Assembly: GCA_943333125.1 (NCBI GenBank)
Contig: CALQSB010000025.1
Coordinates: 1-44,832 of the forward strand
Source: Chitinophaga pinensis
Lineage (GTDB): Bacteria; Bacteroidota; Bacteroidia; Chitinophagales; Chitinophagaceae
Length of the DNA stretch: 44,832 nucleotides
Direction: 5' to 3'
Shown piece after piece: positions 26,425 to 35,379 of this stretch. The number at the start of each line of letters is the position of its first letter. The stretch's first letter is position 1. The translations under genes and the position numbers were made by a program. The notes beneath the pieces are model-generated. The model worked only from the letters and a program-made list of their open reading frames with translations, did not search any database and was not told the origin of the DNA.

Positions 26425-27312
26425 TCATCTTTTTCTTTTTTCCAGAATCTCTTCCCATAGGTGATGAATCAGGCCATCAGCTAATCCTATTTTGGGTACA
26501 TAAATTTCTTCCGACCCGGCCCAGCGCATCACATTAATATAAATTTGTAATGCAGGAACAATTACATCGGCTCTGTCTTCACGGAGGTTGTAATAAGTGA
26601 TTCTGTCTTCAATAGAAAATGCATTCAGTTCTTTATAATAGTCGCGAAGCAATTCGATATTTAAAGGTTTTCCATCTTTTTTCTTGCTCATCGAAAATAT
26701 CTTATTAATATTCCCGCCGCTTCCTATCGCAACAATATCTTTATGCGTTCGAGTGGCCTGCTTAATTTCATCTTTCATAAAATCCCATTCATTGTCACTG
26801 ACCAGTTTCTTTAACATACGAATAGTGCCAATGTTGAATGATTTTTTAAAGCTCAGTTTCCCGTTGCCGAAAATAGAAACCTCTGTACTTCCTCCACCTA
26901 CATCAATGTACATATAGCTGTGGTCCTTATCCATGTTTTCAGCAATATGGTTTTCGTATATAATATTGGCTTCCGATTCTCCGCTGATAATTTCAATCTC
27001 CAGTCCGGTATCTTTTTTTACTAGGGATAAGATTTTATCTGCGTTTTTGGCATCACGCATGGCACTGGTAGCGCAGGCCTTTATAGCACTCACCTCATAG
27101 GCATTGATCAAATGACGAAATGCTTTTAGTGTTTGTATCAGCATGTCTGTTTTTTCGGCGGAGATCATGCCGGTTTCAAAAACATCAAAGCCCAGCCTTA
27201 GGGGGATTCTGAATAAATTAAGCTTATTGAATGAGACGTCTTCTTTTTCAATAACTTCTGTAATTAATAATCGGGCGGCGTTACTTCCAATATCTATAGC
27301 TGCAAGTTTCAA
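26425..27312 (-). CDS. ppx: Ppx/GppA family exopolyphosphatase
   Basis: The 295-residue protein has the ASKHA-fold phosphatase signatures KLAAIDIGSNAARLLITEV (phosphate-1), YMYIDVGGGSTEVSIF (phosphate-2) and VAIGSGGNINKIF. It is the short form, lacking the C-terminal HD-like domain of E. coli Ppx. Enzymes of this family cut inorganic phosphate from polyphosphate ends or hydrolyse pppGpp. The polyphosphate kinase gene 99 bp upstream on the same strand favours the polyphosphate role. The start is TTG at 27312; no ATG or GTG lies close by, and this start keeps the first strand intact. Confidence 0.93.
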   Translation of the reverse strand: MKLAAIDIGSNAARLLITEVIEKEDVSFNKLNLFRIPLRLGFDVFETGMISAEKTDMLIQTLKAFRHLINAYEVSAIKACATSAMRDAKNADKILSLVKKDTGLEIEIISGESEANIIYENHIAENMDKDHSYMYIDVGGGSTEVSIFGNGKLSFKKSFNIGTIRMLKKLVSDNEWDFMKDEIKQATRTHKDIVAIGSGGNINKIFSMSKKKDGKPLNIELLRDYYKELNAFSIEDRITYYNLREDRADVIVPALQIYINVMRWAGSEEIYVPKIGLADGLIHHLWEEILEKRKR

Positions 27313-27411
27313 TAGCGTTACTTTGATAAATTTGAATAATCAAAGTACAAATGTCAGATAAAATAATTTATGACAATTAAGAAACTATCCACTAATTTAT
27401 TTAATCCGAGT

Positions 27412-29511
27412 TTAAGCAAAATAAAAGTCGGGGACCACAGATTTGCCTCTCTTTTTAAATAAATAATTATAGGTTTCAACCTGAGAGCGGATTTTTTTGG
27501 TATTTCTCGGATTTACATAATTATTATTTTGCTCATTATTGAGGATTCTTGCTTTGATATTGTCTTTCAGCTGAATGTTCAATATGTCTTTAATCTCCTC
27601 TTTTATTTTTTCATCCAAAATAGGGCAGGCCGCTTCAACACGATGATCGATGTTGCGAACCATCCAGTCGGAAGAAGAGATGAATATTTTTTCTTGACCA
27701 TTATTATAAAAGATCATTACCCGGGCATGTTCTAAATATTCATCCACAATACTGATTGACTGTATCGCCGTTTTGAATTTATTGTTTTCAGTATACATGC
27801 AGCAAATTCCTCTGATAATCATTTTGATTTCAACGCCGGCTTTTGCGGCTTCATATAGTTTTTCTATCAGCATCTCGTCACTGATAGAATTGAGTTTGAT
27901 TGTTATTGCTGCTTTTTTCTTCTGCAATGCGTGCCTGGTTTCCCTTTGTATTAAGTCTATTAACTGTTTTCTCATACCAGTAGGACTTACCATTAACGTT
28001 TTACAAGTCTTCAGAAACGAAAATTTTAAATCTGGATTCTGAAGGTAATTAAAGATTCTGTTCACATCTGCCATGATGTTTGGATTGGCAGTAAGTAAAC
28101 AATGATCACTATAAGCCAGCGCAGTTTTTTCATTTAGGTTTCCGGTGCTTACAAAACCGTAATGAGTAGTGGTGTTTTTAATTCGTTTTTTTATTAAACA
28201 TAACTTGGCGTGAACTTTCATTCTAGGTACACCCAGAAGTACATGAACACCGGCATCTTCCAGCTCTTTTTTCCAGATCAGATTGGCCTCTTCATCAAAC
28301 CTTGCCCGCAGCTCAATAACAACGGTAACTTCTTTGCCATTTCTTGCGGCATTAATAATGGCGTTGATGATTTTTGAACGTGGTGCTAAGCGGTAGCAGG
28401 TGATTTTTATACTGAGTACATCAGGATCAATGGCAGCCTCCCTAAGCATATCAATAATGCTGTTGAAAGAATGATAAGGAAAGTGAAGCATGATGTCTTT
28501 CTCAAGCACTACTTTGGTTACGCTGTTTGCACTTCTCAGTTGGGGATGAGTAAAGGGCTGTTTCCTTAAACTAGTCTGCTGGAAAACGGATTCCGGAAAG
28601 TCCATGAAGTCTTTAAAATTATGTATTCGTCCTCCGGGAATAAGATTGTCTTTGTGAGACAAGCCCAGTCTTCTGATTAAATAACTTAGCAAGGTTGGAG
28701 GAATTTCTTTGTCAAACACCAGTCTAACGGGTTTGCCTTTCTTTCTATTCTTTAATCCTTTTTCTATTTTTTGAATAAGGGAAGTAGAAATGTCATTGTC
28801 GATGTCTATCTCTGCGTCACGCGTGACTTTGATAGCATGAGCAGAGAAGTTATCATAGCCGAAAAAGGAAAAGATATTAGGCAAGCAATATCTAATCACA
28901 TCCTCCAATAAGATGATATTTTGTTCGTTATTTTTTGAAGGTAAAATCAGAAATCTCGGTAGACTTCTTGCGGGAACGGGTATTAAGGCGAATTTTTGTG
29001 GGATGGTTTTGTCTTTCTTTGCGAGTATGCATGCCAGATAGATGTACTTATCATTAAGTGCCGGGAAGCTTGGAATGCTTTCAATCATCAACGGTACGAT
29101 GTGCCCGCGTACCTGTTCGTTGAAATATTTCAAAATGAATTTTTGCTGAATAACATTCAGTTTTTTTTCATTAACCAGAAATATTTTTTTCTTCTTGAGG
29201 TCGCGAAGTATTTCATTCCATATTTGTTCGAAATCAAGTTGAAGGCTCAGTACTTTTTCCTGGATTTCTTCTAAAATTCTATCAGGGTCAATTTCTAAAT
29301 GCATTCTCGATCTGCCCCCCATTTGAATCATTCTTTTTAAAGTAGCCACTCTTACTCTGAAAAACTCATCAAGGTTATTGGAGAATATTCCTAAAAAACG
29401 AATTCTTTCTTTTAATGGCACAGAAGGATCTGCCGCTTCCTGAAGCACACGCTCGTTGAATGAAAGCCAGCTAATGTCTCTGACAATTGTTTTTCTTTTA
29501 ATCAAAATCAA
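27412..29511 (-). CDS. ppk1: Polyphosphate kinase 1
   Basis: The 699-residue protein reversibly makes long-chain polyphosphate from ATP. The N-terminal domain has DISWLSFNERVLQEAADPSV and FLGIFSNNLDEFFRVRVATL. The core has the phospholipase-D-like fold with autophosphorylated His434 in RMKVHAKLCLI and a second conserved His near 623 in NIDHRVEAACPI. The metal-binding arginine region ITCYRLAPRSKI and IELRARFDEEANL are present. The gene starts at TTG 29511 (or TTG 29505), since no ATG exists near the conserved N-terminus. It precedes ppx, giving a kinase-phosphatase pair for polyphosphate turnover, often tied to stress and phosphate storage. Confidence 0.97.
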   Translation of the reverse strand: MILIKRKTIVRDISWLSFNERVLQEAADPSVPLKERIRFLGIFSNNLDEFFRVRVATLKRMIQMGGRSRMHLEIDPDRILEEIQEKVLSLQLDFEQIWNEILRDLKKKKIFLVNEKKLNVIQQKFILKYFNEQVRGHIVPLMIESIPSFPALNDKYIYLACILAKKDKTIPQKFALIPVPARSLPRFLILPSKNNEQNIILLEDVIRYCLPNIFSFFGYDNFSAHAIKVTRDAEIDIDNDISTSLIQKIEKGLKNRKKGKPVRLVFDKEIPPTLLSYLIRRLGLSHKDNLIPGGRIHNFKDFMDFPESVFQQTSLRKQPFTHPQLRSANSVTKVVLEKDIMLHFPYHSFNSIIDMLREAAIDPDVLSIKITCYRLAPRSKIINAIINAARNGKEVTVVIELRARFDEEANLIWKKELEDAGVHVLLGVPRMKVHAKLCLIKKRIKNTTTHYGFVSTGNLNEKTALAYSDHCLLTANPNIMADVNRIFNYLQNPDLKFSFLKTCKTLMVSPTGMRKQLIDLIQRETRHALQKKKAAITIKLNSISDEMLIEKLYEAAKAGVEIKMIIRGICCMYTENNKFKTAIQSISIVDEYLEHARVMIFYNNGQEKIFISSSDWMVRNIDHRVEAACPILDEKIKEEIKDILNIQLKDNIKARILNNEQNNNYVNPRNTKKIRSQVETYNYLFKKRGKSVVPDFYFA

Positions 29512-29589
29512 AATTTAAAATGCGAGTGAAATTAAAATATTAAATTTTAAAAGTAAGGGTTCCAATATTAATTTATTGAAAAAAGGGGA

Positions 29590-30612
29590 TTAGTCAAGGG
29601 GCGTTTCGGATTTGACTAAGCTGTTTTTATTCAGAGAGGGGAGTGCGATAAGTGAAATCAATCCTACCACAACAATAAGGCCGGTAGACACACCCCACAT
29701 TACCCAGCCAAAAGCCTTTCCAAGTGGAGCATGAATCCCATAAATCAGAAGTGTTTGCATTACGAAAATAGGAAACGAGCCTATACCTCCAGGGGTAATA
29801 ATCATGGATAATGTGGCCAGCGTTAACACAGAAAATGCGGCATTAATGTGTAAACCGGAAGTGCCTTCAAGTCCACTGAATCCGGCATAGATTTGTAATA
29901 AATACATCGCCCAGATAAAAATGGTGTGCATTAAAAATTGTTTCCGTTTTTTTAATTGTTTAATTGTTCGGAATCCTTCTAAAACACCTTTTATGAAAGT
30001 ATTCAGTAAAACAATCAGTTTGTTTTTTGGAAATTTTCTAACCAGCCATTTCATGGTTAGGGTAAAAAAAGCCAGTAACAAAAAGATGATGGTAAACTTG
30101 ATGAGTAATGAACTTCCTTTATTAACAGTAAGGGCCGTGAACTTAGATTCGAAGTATCCACCAATCAGATTTATCTGAATGAGAATCGTTATGCCAATAA
30201 ATACAACATAACAAATCAAATCAAAACTCCGCTCTACGATAATGGTGCCTACCAGTTTGTCTACTTTTAATTTTTCATACTTTGCAAGAAAAGTGCATTT
30301 CAGCAATTCGCCTAACCGTGGAATTGCGGCATTGGCCAGATATCCAATCATAGTTACGCCAAATACATTTATCAGTCTGGGTTTATAGCCCAATGGCTCC
30401 ATAAGAATTTTCCATCTCATCGATCTGCTCACATGGCTTAAAATGCTCATTAAAGCTATAGGAATTACTATCCAGTAATTGGCATGTGAAATGGATTCGT
30501 AGAATTCTTTCTTTTCGGGAGCAGTCATGGATTTCAATTGCCACCATACCAAAAATAATCCTCCTCCCAGAAAAATGATATATTGAAGTATAGATGTTAG
30601 CCGTCTCTGCAT
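29590..30612 (-). CDS. Lysylphosphatidylglycerol-synthase-type membrane protein (UPF0104)
   Basis: The 340-residue protein is an integral membrane protein with about eight predicted helices and the family segments MSILSHVSRSMRWKILMEPL, GYLANAAIPRLGELLKC and SMIITPGGIGSFPIFVMQTL. This domain is the flippase-like half of MprF, but no aminoacyl-transferase domain is attached, so the lysyl-PG name should not be taken as function. It starts 44 bp after panC and leads toward ppk1. Similar genes beside panC are common in Bacteroidota. The substrate is unknown; a lipid transporter role is inferred from the family. Confidence 0.88.
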   Translation of the reverse strand: MQRRLTSILQYIIFLGGGLFLVWWQLKSMTAPEKKEFYESISHANYWIVIPIALMSILSHVSRSMRWKILMEPLGYKPRLINVFGVTMIGYLANAAIPRLGELLKCTFLAKYEKLKVDKLVGTIIVERSFDLICYVVFIGITILIQINLIGGYFESKFTALTVNKGSSLLIKFTIIFLLLAFFTLTMKWLVRKFPKNKLIVLLNTFIKGVLEGFRTIKQLKKRKQFLMHTIFIWAMYLLQIYAGFSGLEGTSGLHINAAFSVLTLATLSMIITPGGIGSFPIFVMQTLLIYGIHAPLGKAFGWVMWGVSTGLIVVVGLISLIALPSLNKNSLVKSETPLD

Positions 30613-30656
30613 AAAGGTCTACAAGTTACAATTGATTTTTAAAAACATGCATTATT

Positions 30657-31508
30657 TTATTCGTCAATATTTGTGAGTATCATATTGTCGATCAGCCTTA
30701 TACTGTTTATAGTGGCAGCAATCAGACCTACCAAGGTGTTACTTGAATTCAGGTTTTCAACAGAGCCAAGATGCTGATCCGTAATATCAATGTAATCAAC
30801 TTCGAAGCCGCTTTCTTCAAGCATTTGATAAGCATTATTTTTCAGGTCATCAAGGCTCTTGTTTTTGAGATTTGACTTCATGTAAATTAATGCTTGATAA
30901 ATTATTGTGGCAGCCGTTCTTTCCGAATTGCTAAGTCTGCTGTTTCTGCTGCTCATGGCAAGGCCATCTTTTTCTCTGATGGTAGGGGAGATTTTTATAG
31001 AACAATTGATATTACGAAGCTGAGTCATCTTTTCGATGATCATACATTGTTGGTAATCTTTTTGTCCCAGGTATAAAATGTCGCAGGGGATAATGTTTAA
31101 TAATCTTTCTACCACCAGGCAAACGCCCTGAAAGTGACCTTGTCTGTAGCTCCCTTCCAGAATGTTTTCTAGACCGCCAAGTTCATAATGAGTTTTTATG
31201 AATCCAGGAGGATACACTTCTTCCCGCTGAGGCAGAAACAAAATATCGCATCCTGCCGCTTCAAGTATTTCAATATCAGACTCGATGGTAATGGGGTATT
31301 TTTTAAAATCATCAGGGTTATTGAACTGGGTTGGATTTACGAATATACTGCAGACCGTTAATAGGTTATCAGTTTTGCTTTTACTTATCAATGAGATATG
31401 ACCCTGATGTAATGCCCCCATTGTAGGCACAAAGCCAATGCTGATGTTTTCCTTTTTTTTGTCCAAGATATAATGGTTTATTTCAGCGACTTTCCGGTAA
31501 ATAATCAT
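30657..31508 (-). CDS. panC: Pantoate-beta-alanine ligase (pantothenate synthetase)
   Basis: The 283-residue cytosolic enzyme joins pantoate and beta-alanine with ATP to form pantothenate. Signatures are GFVPTMGALHQGHISLI with the nucleotidyl-transferase HIGH-like motif HQGH, VNPTQFNNPDDFKKYP, LYLGQKDYQQCMII and the KMSKS-like LAMSSRNSRLS. The start ATG at 31508 keeps the short conserved N-terminus and no other nearby start does. It is divergent from the glycogen-synthase-like gene, about 104 bp between starts. No aspartate decarboxylase (panD) lies next to it, although panC and panD are often adjacent in this phylum. Confidence 0.97.
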   Translation of the reverse strand: MIIYRKVAEINHYILDKKKENISIGFVPTMGALHQGHISLISKSKTDNLLTVCSIFVNPTQFNNPDDFKKYPITIESDIEILEAAGCDILFLPQREEVYPPGFIKTHYELGGLENILEGSYRQGHFQGVCLVVERLLNIIPCDILYLGQKDYQQCMIIEKMTQLRNINCSIKISPTIREKDGLAMSSRNSRLSNSERTAATIIYQALIYMKSNLKNKSLDDLKNNAYQMLEESGFEVDYIDITDQHLGSVENLNSSNTLVGLIAATINSIRLIDNMILTNIDE

Positions 31509-31564
31509 GTTTCAGAAATTGTGCTGCAGAAGTAGTTTGCCGATTTATTTCAATTAATTATCAG

Positions 31565-31572
31565 TACTTTTG
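31565..31572 (+). promoter_or_regulatory. -7 box of the glycogen-synthase-like gene
   Basis: TACTTTTG matches TAnnTTTG exactly. A TTTG at 31536-31539 lies 25 bp upstream, a little farther than the usual 17-23 bp. Confidence 0.45.
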
Positions 31573-31612
31573 CAGACGGTTTTAAAAATATTGCGCAATT
31601 AATATAGCACAA

Positions 31613-32425
31613 ATGTCTACAAAGAAAAGAATATTATTCATTGCAAACGAGATTTCACCTTATTTGGAGCTAACTGAATTTGCGGAAGTTGTGAATAAAC
31701 TTGCTGTTTTGTCTAACGACAACAACTTCGAAGTAAGATGTATAATGCCCAAATTTGGAGTCATAAATGAGCGCAGACATCGTTTACATGAAGTAGTAAG
31801 GCTTTCTGGAATAAATGTAACCATAGATAATGATGATTATCCTCTTGTGATAAAAGTGGCGTCACTTCCTAATGCTCGTCTTCAGGTATATTTTCTTGAT
31901 AACGAAGATTTTTTCAAGCGCAAATCTATTTTTACAGATGAAAAAGACAAGTGGTTTGGTGATAACGGGTTGAGAACAGTGTTGTTTTGTAAAGGAGCTT
32001 TAGAAACAGTAAAGAAATTTGGATGGCCTCCCGACATTATTCACTGTAGTGGCTGGATGACGGGTTTGATTCCAATGTTTATTAAATCAGCGTATAAAAA
32101 AGAACCCGTTTTCAGTAACAGTAAAGTTATTTATACCATTGGGCATAATACTTTCAAAGAAAAGCTCGGAGCTGATTTTCCAAAGTTGTCTACCATAAAT
32201 GATTATGTAACTAAAAAAGAGCTGGAGTTTTTTAAAGACAATAACAATGTTGGTTTATTTAGAGGCGGAGCTCAGTTCGCTGATGCTATAACTTTTGGAG
32301 CGGCCAATGTAGATAAAAAACTTGTAGAAGAATTTTCAAAAGTGAAAGGAAAAAAAGTATTAAAGTTCAATCCTGAAAGTGATTTAACAGAGTATTTACA
32401 ATTGTATAGCGATCTTGCGCAGTAG
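31613..32425 (+). CDS. Glycogen/starch synthase N-terminal-domain protein
   Basis: The 270-residue protein matches the N-terminal half of GT5 glycogen synthase: KKRILFIANEISPYLEL, RCIMPKFGVINERRH, PDIIHCSGWMTGLIPMF and KVIYTIGHNTFKEK. The C-terminal GT-B Rossmann domain is absent. The conserved K-x-G-G-L nucleotide-sugar loop of true synthases is replaced by ELTEFAEVV. It is therefore unlikely to make glycogen by itself. Such short proteins recur in Bacteroidota next to panC and a DUF4270 gene, as here, where the DUF4270 gene begins 31 bp downstream. Role unknown; a regulatory or binding function is possible. Confidence 0.88.
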   Translation: MSTKKRILFIANEISPYLELTEFAEVVNKLAVLSNDNNFEVRCIMPKFGVINERRHRLHEVVRLSGINVTIDNDDYPLVIKVASLPNARLQVYFLDNEDFFKRKSIFTDEKDKWFGDNGLRTVLFCKGALETVKKFGWPPDIIHCSGWMTGLIPMFIKSAYKKEPVFSNSKVIYTIGHNTFKEKLGADFPKLSTINDYVTKKELEFFKDNNNVGLFRGGAQFADAITFGAANVDKKLVEEFSKVKGKKVLKFNPESDLTEYLQLYSDLAQ

Positions 32426-32456
32426 ATAAAATTAACCCATCATTAAAATATTATTT

Positions 32457-33947
32457 GTGTTTAAAAGAATTCTATCGGAACCACTATTTGTAGTGTTTTT
32501 TCTTTTGTTCTTTGTTTTTGGTTGTACAAAATTAGATACCACAACAATAGGTAGTGAACTAATTCCAGAGGTAGATAATATCAATACTTTTGCCGATACT
32601 CTTGATGTAATAACAACTCTTAAGGCTTCCGAAGGTATATATCTGGATACTACAAAATTAAATTACGTAGAAAATTATGTTATAGGGAAGGTCAATGATC
32701 CCTTAATGGGCGCCACAAATGCCAGTCTTTTCTTTCAGATGAAACCGCCTTTCTATCCTTATTATATTGGTAAAGTATTAAAAGATACAATTGTGCAGGC
32801 AGATTCAGTTGTTTTATGCCTGAGCTATAAATATTTTTGGGGAGATTCCGCACAACCAATGCAGCTTCAGGTTTATAAAGTTGCAGAAGCCGCACATGGT
32901 GAATGGGATTCGGTATATTCATATAGAAACATAAATTATGCACCAGATATGGGCGCTGCAATCAGCGATCCCAAAACTATTGATGTTAGAACTTTGGGTA
33001 ATTATGTAAAGGTGGGTATTCATGATTCTTCAATTAACCAGATAAGAATCAAGCTTTCTAATGCTTTTAGAGATTCGCTGTTTTCGAGGGATACCATTCG
33101 CAATAAGGCGTTTTTAAATGATTCTATTTTTAGGATGTTTAATAATGGATTTGCAGTAGTGGCCAACAGCGGAAACGCTCAGGTGTATTTCAATTTATTG
33201 GATTACGAAACAAGGCTAGAGATGCATTACAAAAGAAAAAATGGAGGAGCTGTAGATACAACCTATTCGAATTTTTATTTTAATTCGGGGCAACATGGAG
33301 AATTTCTTAGAAGATCAGCCGTTTCAAATAAAATCATTCGTACAAGAAATACGTTGCCAATTGGAGACCAGGAACTTTATTTACAAACCAACCCAGGAAC
33401 TTTTGCAAATCTTGAAATTCCCCGGCTGACTAATTACGGCAATAAAATTATTCATAGAGCAGAGCTGCAGATTCAGCAAATACCTGATGCCATCAATGAT
33501 AGAATTTATACAGAACCAAGTTATGTTTATCTTGATCTAATAGATTCCGGCACCAATAAATGGAAGCCTATTTACTTCGATTTAAACCCCAGTGTATATT
33601 ACGATCCTGATTATAAAATACCCGGGTTTCCTTTTTTTCCTTCCAATGGACAAGTTGATTTAGCATACTATGGCGGCTTCCTTAAAAAGAGAACCACTGC
33701 AATGGGAGAGCAGGGATATTATAATATCAACATAAGCAAGTACGTGCAGCAAATAGCCACAAAAAATACTACAAATTATAAAATGCGTTTGTTTCCCGCT
33801 CATAGTTTTTCTTATTCTCAGTATACTCCCGCAATTATTCCTTATCTCAATCCCATTGCATATGGTAGGGTAAGAGTGGGGGGAGGAAGTAATCCTAATC
33901 CAGAATATAGAATGCGACTCAGAATTATTTATTCGAAAGTAAAATAA
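32457..33947 (+). CDS. DUF4270 family lipoprotein
   Basis: The 496-residue protein starts with GTG and has a signal peptide and lipobox, LLFFVFGC (Cys about 23), so it is probably a membrane-anchored lipoprotein. The mature part opens LDTTTIGSELIPEVDNINTF, typical of the DUF4270 family found in Bacteroidota, and continues as beta-rich sequence without recognisable catalytic motifs. It follows the glycogen-synthase-like gene by 31 bp and probably shares its transcript; a terminator follows at 33952. Function unknown. Confidence 0.88.
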   Translation: MFKRILSEPLFVVFFLLFFVFGCTKLDTTTIGSELIPEVDNINTFADTLDVITTLKASEGIYLDTTKLNYVENYVIGKVNDPLMGATNASLFFQMKPPFYPYYIGKVLKDTIVQADSVVLCLSYKYFWGDSAQPMQLQVYKVAEAAHGEWDSVYSYRNINYAPDMGAAISDPKTIDVRTLGNYVKVGIHDSSINQIRIKLSNAFRDSLFSRDTIRNKAFLNDSIFRMFNNGFAVVANSGNAQVYFNLLDYETRLEMHYKRKNGGAVDTTYSNFYFNSGQHGEFLRRSAVSNKIIRTRNTLPIGDQELYLQTNPGTFANLEIPRLTNYGNKIIHRAELQIQQIPDAINDRIYTEPSYVYLDLIDSGTNKWKPIYFDLNPSVYYDPDYKIPGFPFFPSNGQVDLAYYGGFLKKRTTAMGEQGYYNINISKYVQQIATKNTTNYKMRLFPAHSFSYSQYTPAIIPYLNPIAYGRVRVGGGSNPNPEYRMRLRIIYSKVK

Positions 33948-33951
33948 AAAT

Positions 33952-33987
33952 AAAGCCTTAATGTTTTCATTAAGGCTTTGTTCTTTT
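33952..33987 (+). terminator. Terminator after the DUF4270 gene
   Basis: AAAGCCTTAATG (33952-33963), loop TTTT, CATTAAGGCTTT (33968-33979) form a perfect 12-bp stem followed by a T-rich tract, 5 bp after the stop codon. Confidence 0.85.
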
Positions 33988-34008
33988 ATATTTCAACCCT
34001 TATCTTTG
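33977..34008 (+). promoter_or_regulatory. Promoter of metK
   Basis: TTTG at 33977-33980 and TATCTTTG at 34001-34008 match both Bacteroidota elements with a 20-bp spacer. The -33 element overlaps the last bases of the upstream terminator stem. The ATG of metK at 34032 lies 24 nt after the -7 box. Confidence 0.7.
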
Positions 34009-34031
34009 CAATCTTAAAAACAAATCATATT

Positions 34032-35291
34032 ATGTCATATTTATTTACTTCAGAATCAGTTAGTGAAGGTCACCCAGATAAAGTGGCCGATCAGATAAGC
34101 GATGCGCTTATTGATAATTTCTTAGCGTTTGATCCTTCCAGCAAGGTAGCCTGCGAAACTTTAGTAACTACTGGTCAGGTAATTTTGGCTGGGGAAGTGA
34201 AAAGCAAAGCCTATCTGGATGTTCAGGAAATAGCAAGAGGGGTGATTCGTAAAATCGGATATACCAAAAGCGAATATATGTTTGAAGCCAATTCTTGCGG
34301 AATTCTTTCGGCTATTCACGAGCAATCAAGTGATATTAATCAAGGCGTTGACAGAAAAAAGAAAGAAGAACAAGGTGCCGGTGATCAGGGAATGATGTTT
34401 GGTTATGCAACCAATGAAACCGAAGATTATATGCCTTTAGCATTAAATCTTGCACATAAATTACTTGAAGAGCTTGCGGTACTAAGAAGAGAAAACAAGC
34501 AAATAAAATACCTTCGCCCGGATGCTAAAAGTCAGGTTACTCTTGAATATGATGACAATAACGTACCGGTACGTATAGATGCTATTGTAGTGTCAACTCA
34601 GCATGACGATTTTGGAAAAGATGAGTCTATGCTCGCAAAAATCAAAAAGGATGTCATTAATATTCTGATACCAAGAGTAAAAGATAAGTATCCAAAATAT
34701 GCTCATCTTTTTAATAACAAAATTAAATATCACGTAAACCCCACCGGTAAATTTGTAATCGGAGGTCCTCATGGCGATACTGGGTTAACTGGCCGTAAGA
34801 TTATTGTTGACACTTATGGTGGCAAAGGTGCTCATGGTGGTGGAGCATTCAGTGGAAAAGATCCAAGCAAGGTAGATCGTTCTGCAGCTTATGCTACAAG
34901 GCATATCGCAAAAAATCTTGTTGCAGCCGGACTTTGCAGCGAAGTGCTTGTACAGGTTTCTTATGCTATTGGAGTTGCACAGCCTACAAGTATAAATGTG
35001 GTTACATATGGAACTGCAAAAGTGTCTATTACTGATGGTCAGATTGCAGACAAAATCATGAAAATGTCTTGCTTTGATATGCGTCCATATTTCATTGAGC
35101 AACGCTTAAAATTACGTAATCCAATGTACAGCGAAACTGCAGCGTATGGTCACATGGGTCGTAAGAATGAAGTGGTTGAAAAAACATTTACTTCCCCTGA
35201 TGGTAAAAAACTCACTAAAAAAGTTGAATTATTTACCTGGGAGAAATTAGATGCAGTAAAAGAAGTAAAGAAGGCATTCGGATTGAAATAA
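34032..35291 (+). CDS. metK: S-adenosylmethionine synthetase
   Basis: The 419-residue enzyme makes S-adenosylmethionine from methionine and ATP and supplies the methyl donor for, among others, the methyltransferases seen elsewhere in the window. Signatures are [40 protein letters not shown], the P-loop-like [20 protein letters not shown] and [22 protein letters not shown] 34032 is preferred over the in-frame 33978 start: the extra 18 residues are hydrophobic and not family-like, and the DNA there is terminator and promoter. It stands as a single gene between a terminator on each side. No SAM riboswitch was recognised in its short leader. Confidence 0.98.
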   Translation: MSYLFTSESVSEGHPDKVADQISDALIDNFLAFDPSSKVACETLVTTGQVILAGEVKSKAYLDVQEIARGVIRKIGYTKSEYMFEANSCGILSAIHEQSSDINQGVDRKKKEEQGAGDQGMMFGYATNETEDYMPLALNLAHKLLEELAVLRRENKQIKYLRPDAKSQVTLEYDDNNVPVRIDAIVVSTQHDDFGKDESMLAKIKKDVINILIPRVKDKYPKYAHLFNNKIKYHVNPTGKFVIGGPHGDTGLTGRKIIVDTYGGKGAHGGGAFSGKDPSKVDRSAAYATRHIAKNLVAAGLCSEVLVQVSYAIGVAQPTSINVVTYGTAKVSITDGQIADKIMKMSCFDMRPYFIEQRLKLRNPMYSETAAYGHMGRKNEVVEKTFTSPDGKKLTKKVELFTWEKLDAVKEVKKAFGLK

Positions 35292-35319
35292 TATAAATAA
35301 ATCAACTGCTTATAATAAG

Positions 35320-35349
35320 AACCATAAGTTTAGTCTTATGGTTTTTTTT
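35320..35349 (+). terminator. Terminator after metK
   Basis: AACCATAAG (35320-35328), 6-nt loop TTTAGT, CTTATGGTT (35335-35343) and a T-run to 35349 form an intrinsic terminator 28 bp after the metK stop. Confidence 0.8.
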
Positions 35350-35375
35350 GTTTGTATAATTAAAGCATAAATTTG
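35347..35375 (+). promoter_or_regulatory. Promoter of rlmB
   Basis: TTTG at 35347-35350 and TAAATTTG at 35368-35375 match both Bacteroidota elements with a 17-bp spacer. The -33 element ends the T-run of the metK terminator. The -7 box ends only 4 nt before the GTG start, so the transcript may be leaderless. Confidence 0.55.
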
Positions 35376-35379
35376 AACC

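Noticed and set aside
33978-34031. Upstream start for metK
   Set aside because: This stretch is terminator and promoter DNA; MetK begins at [14 protein letters not shown].
34009-34031. SAM riboswitch before metK
   Set aside because: The predicted leader is only about 20 nt, too short for a known SAM aptamer.
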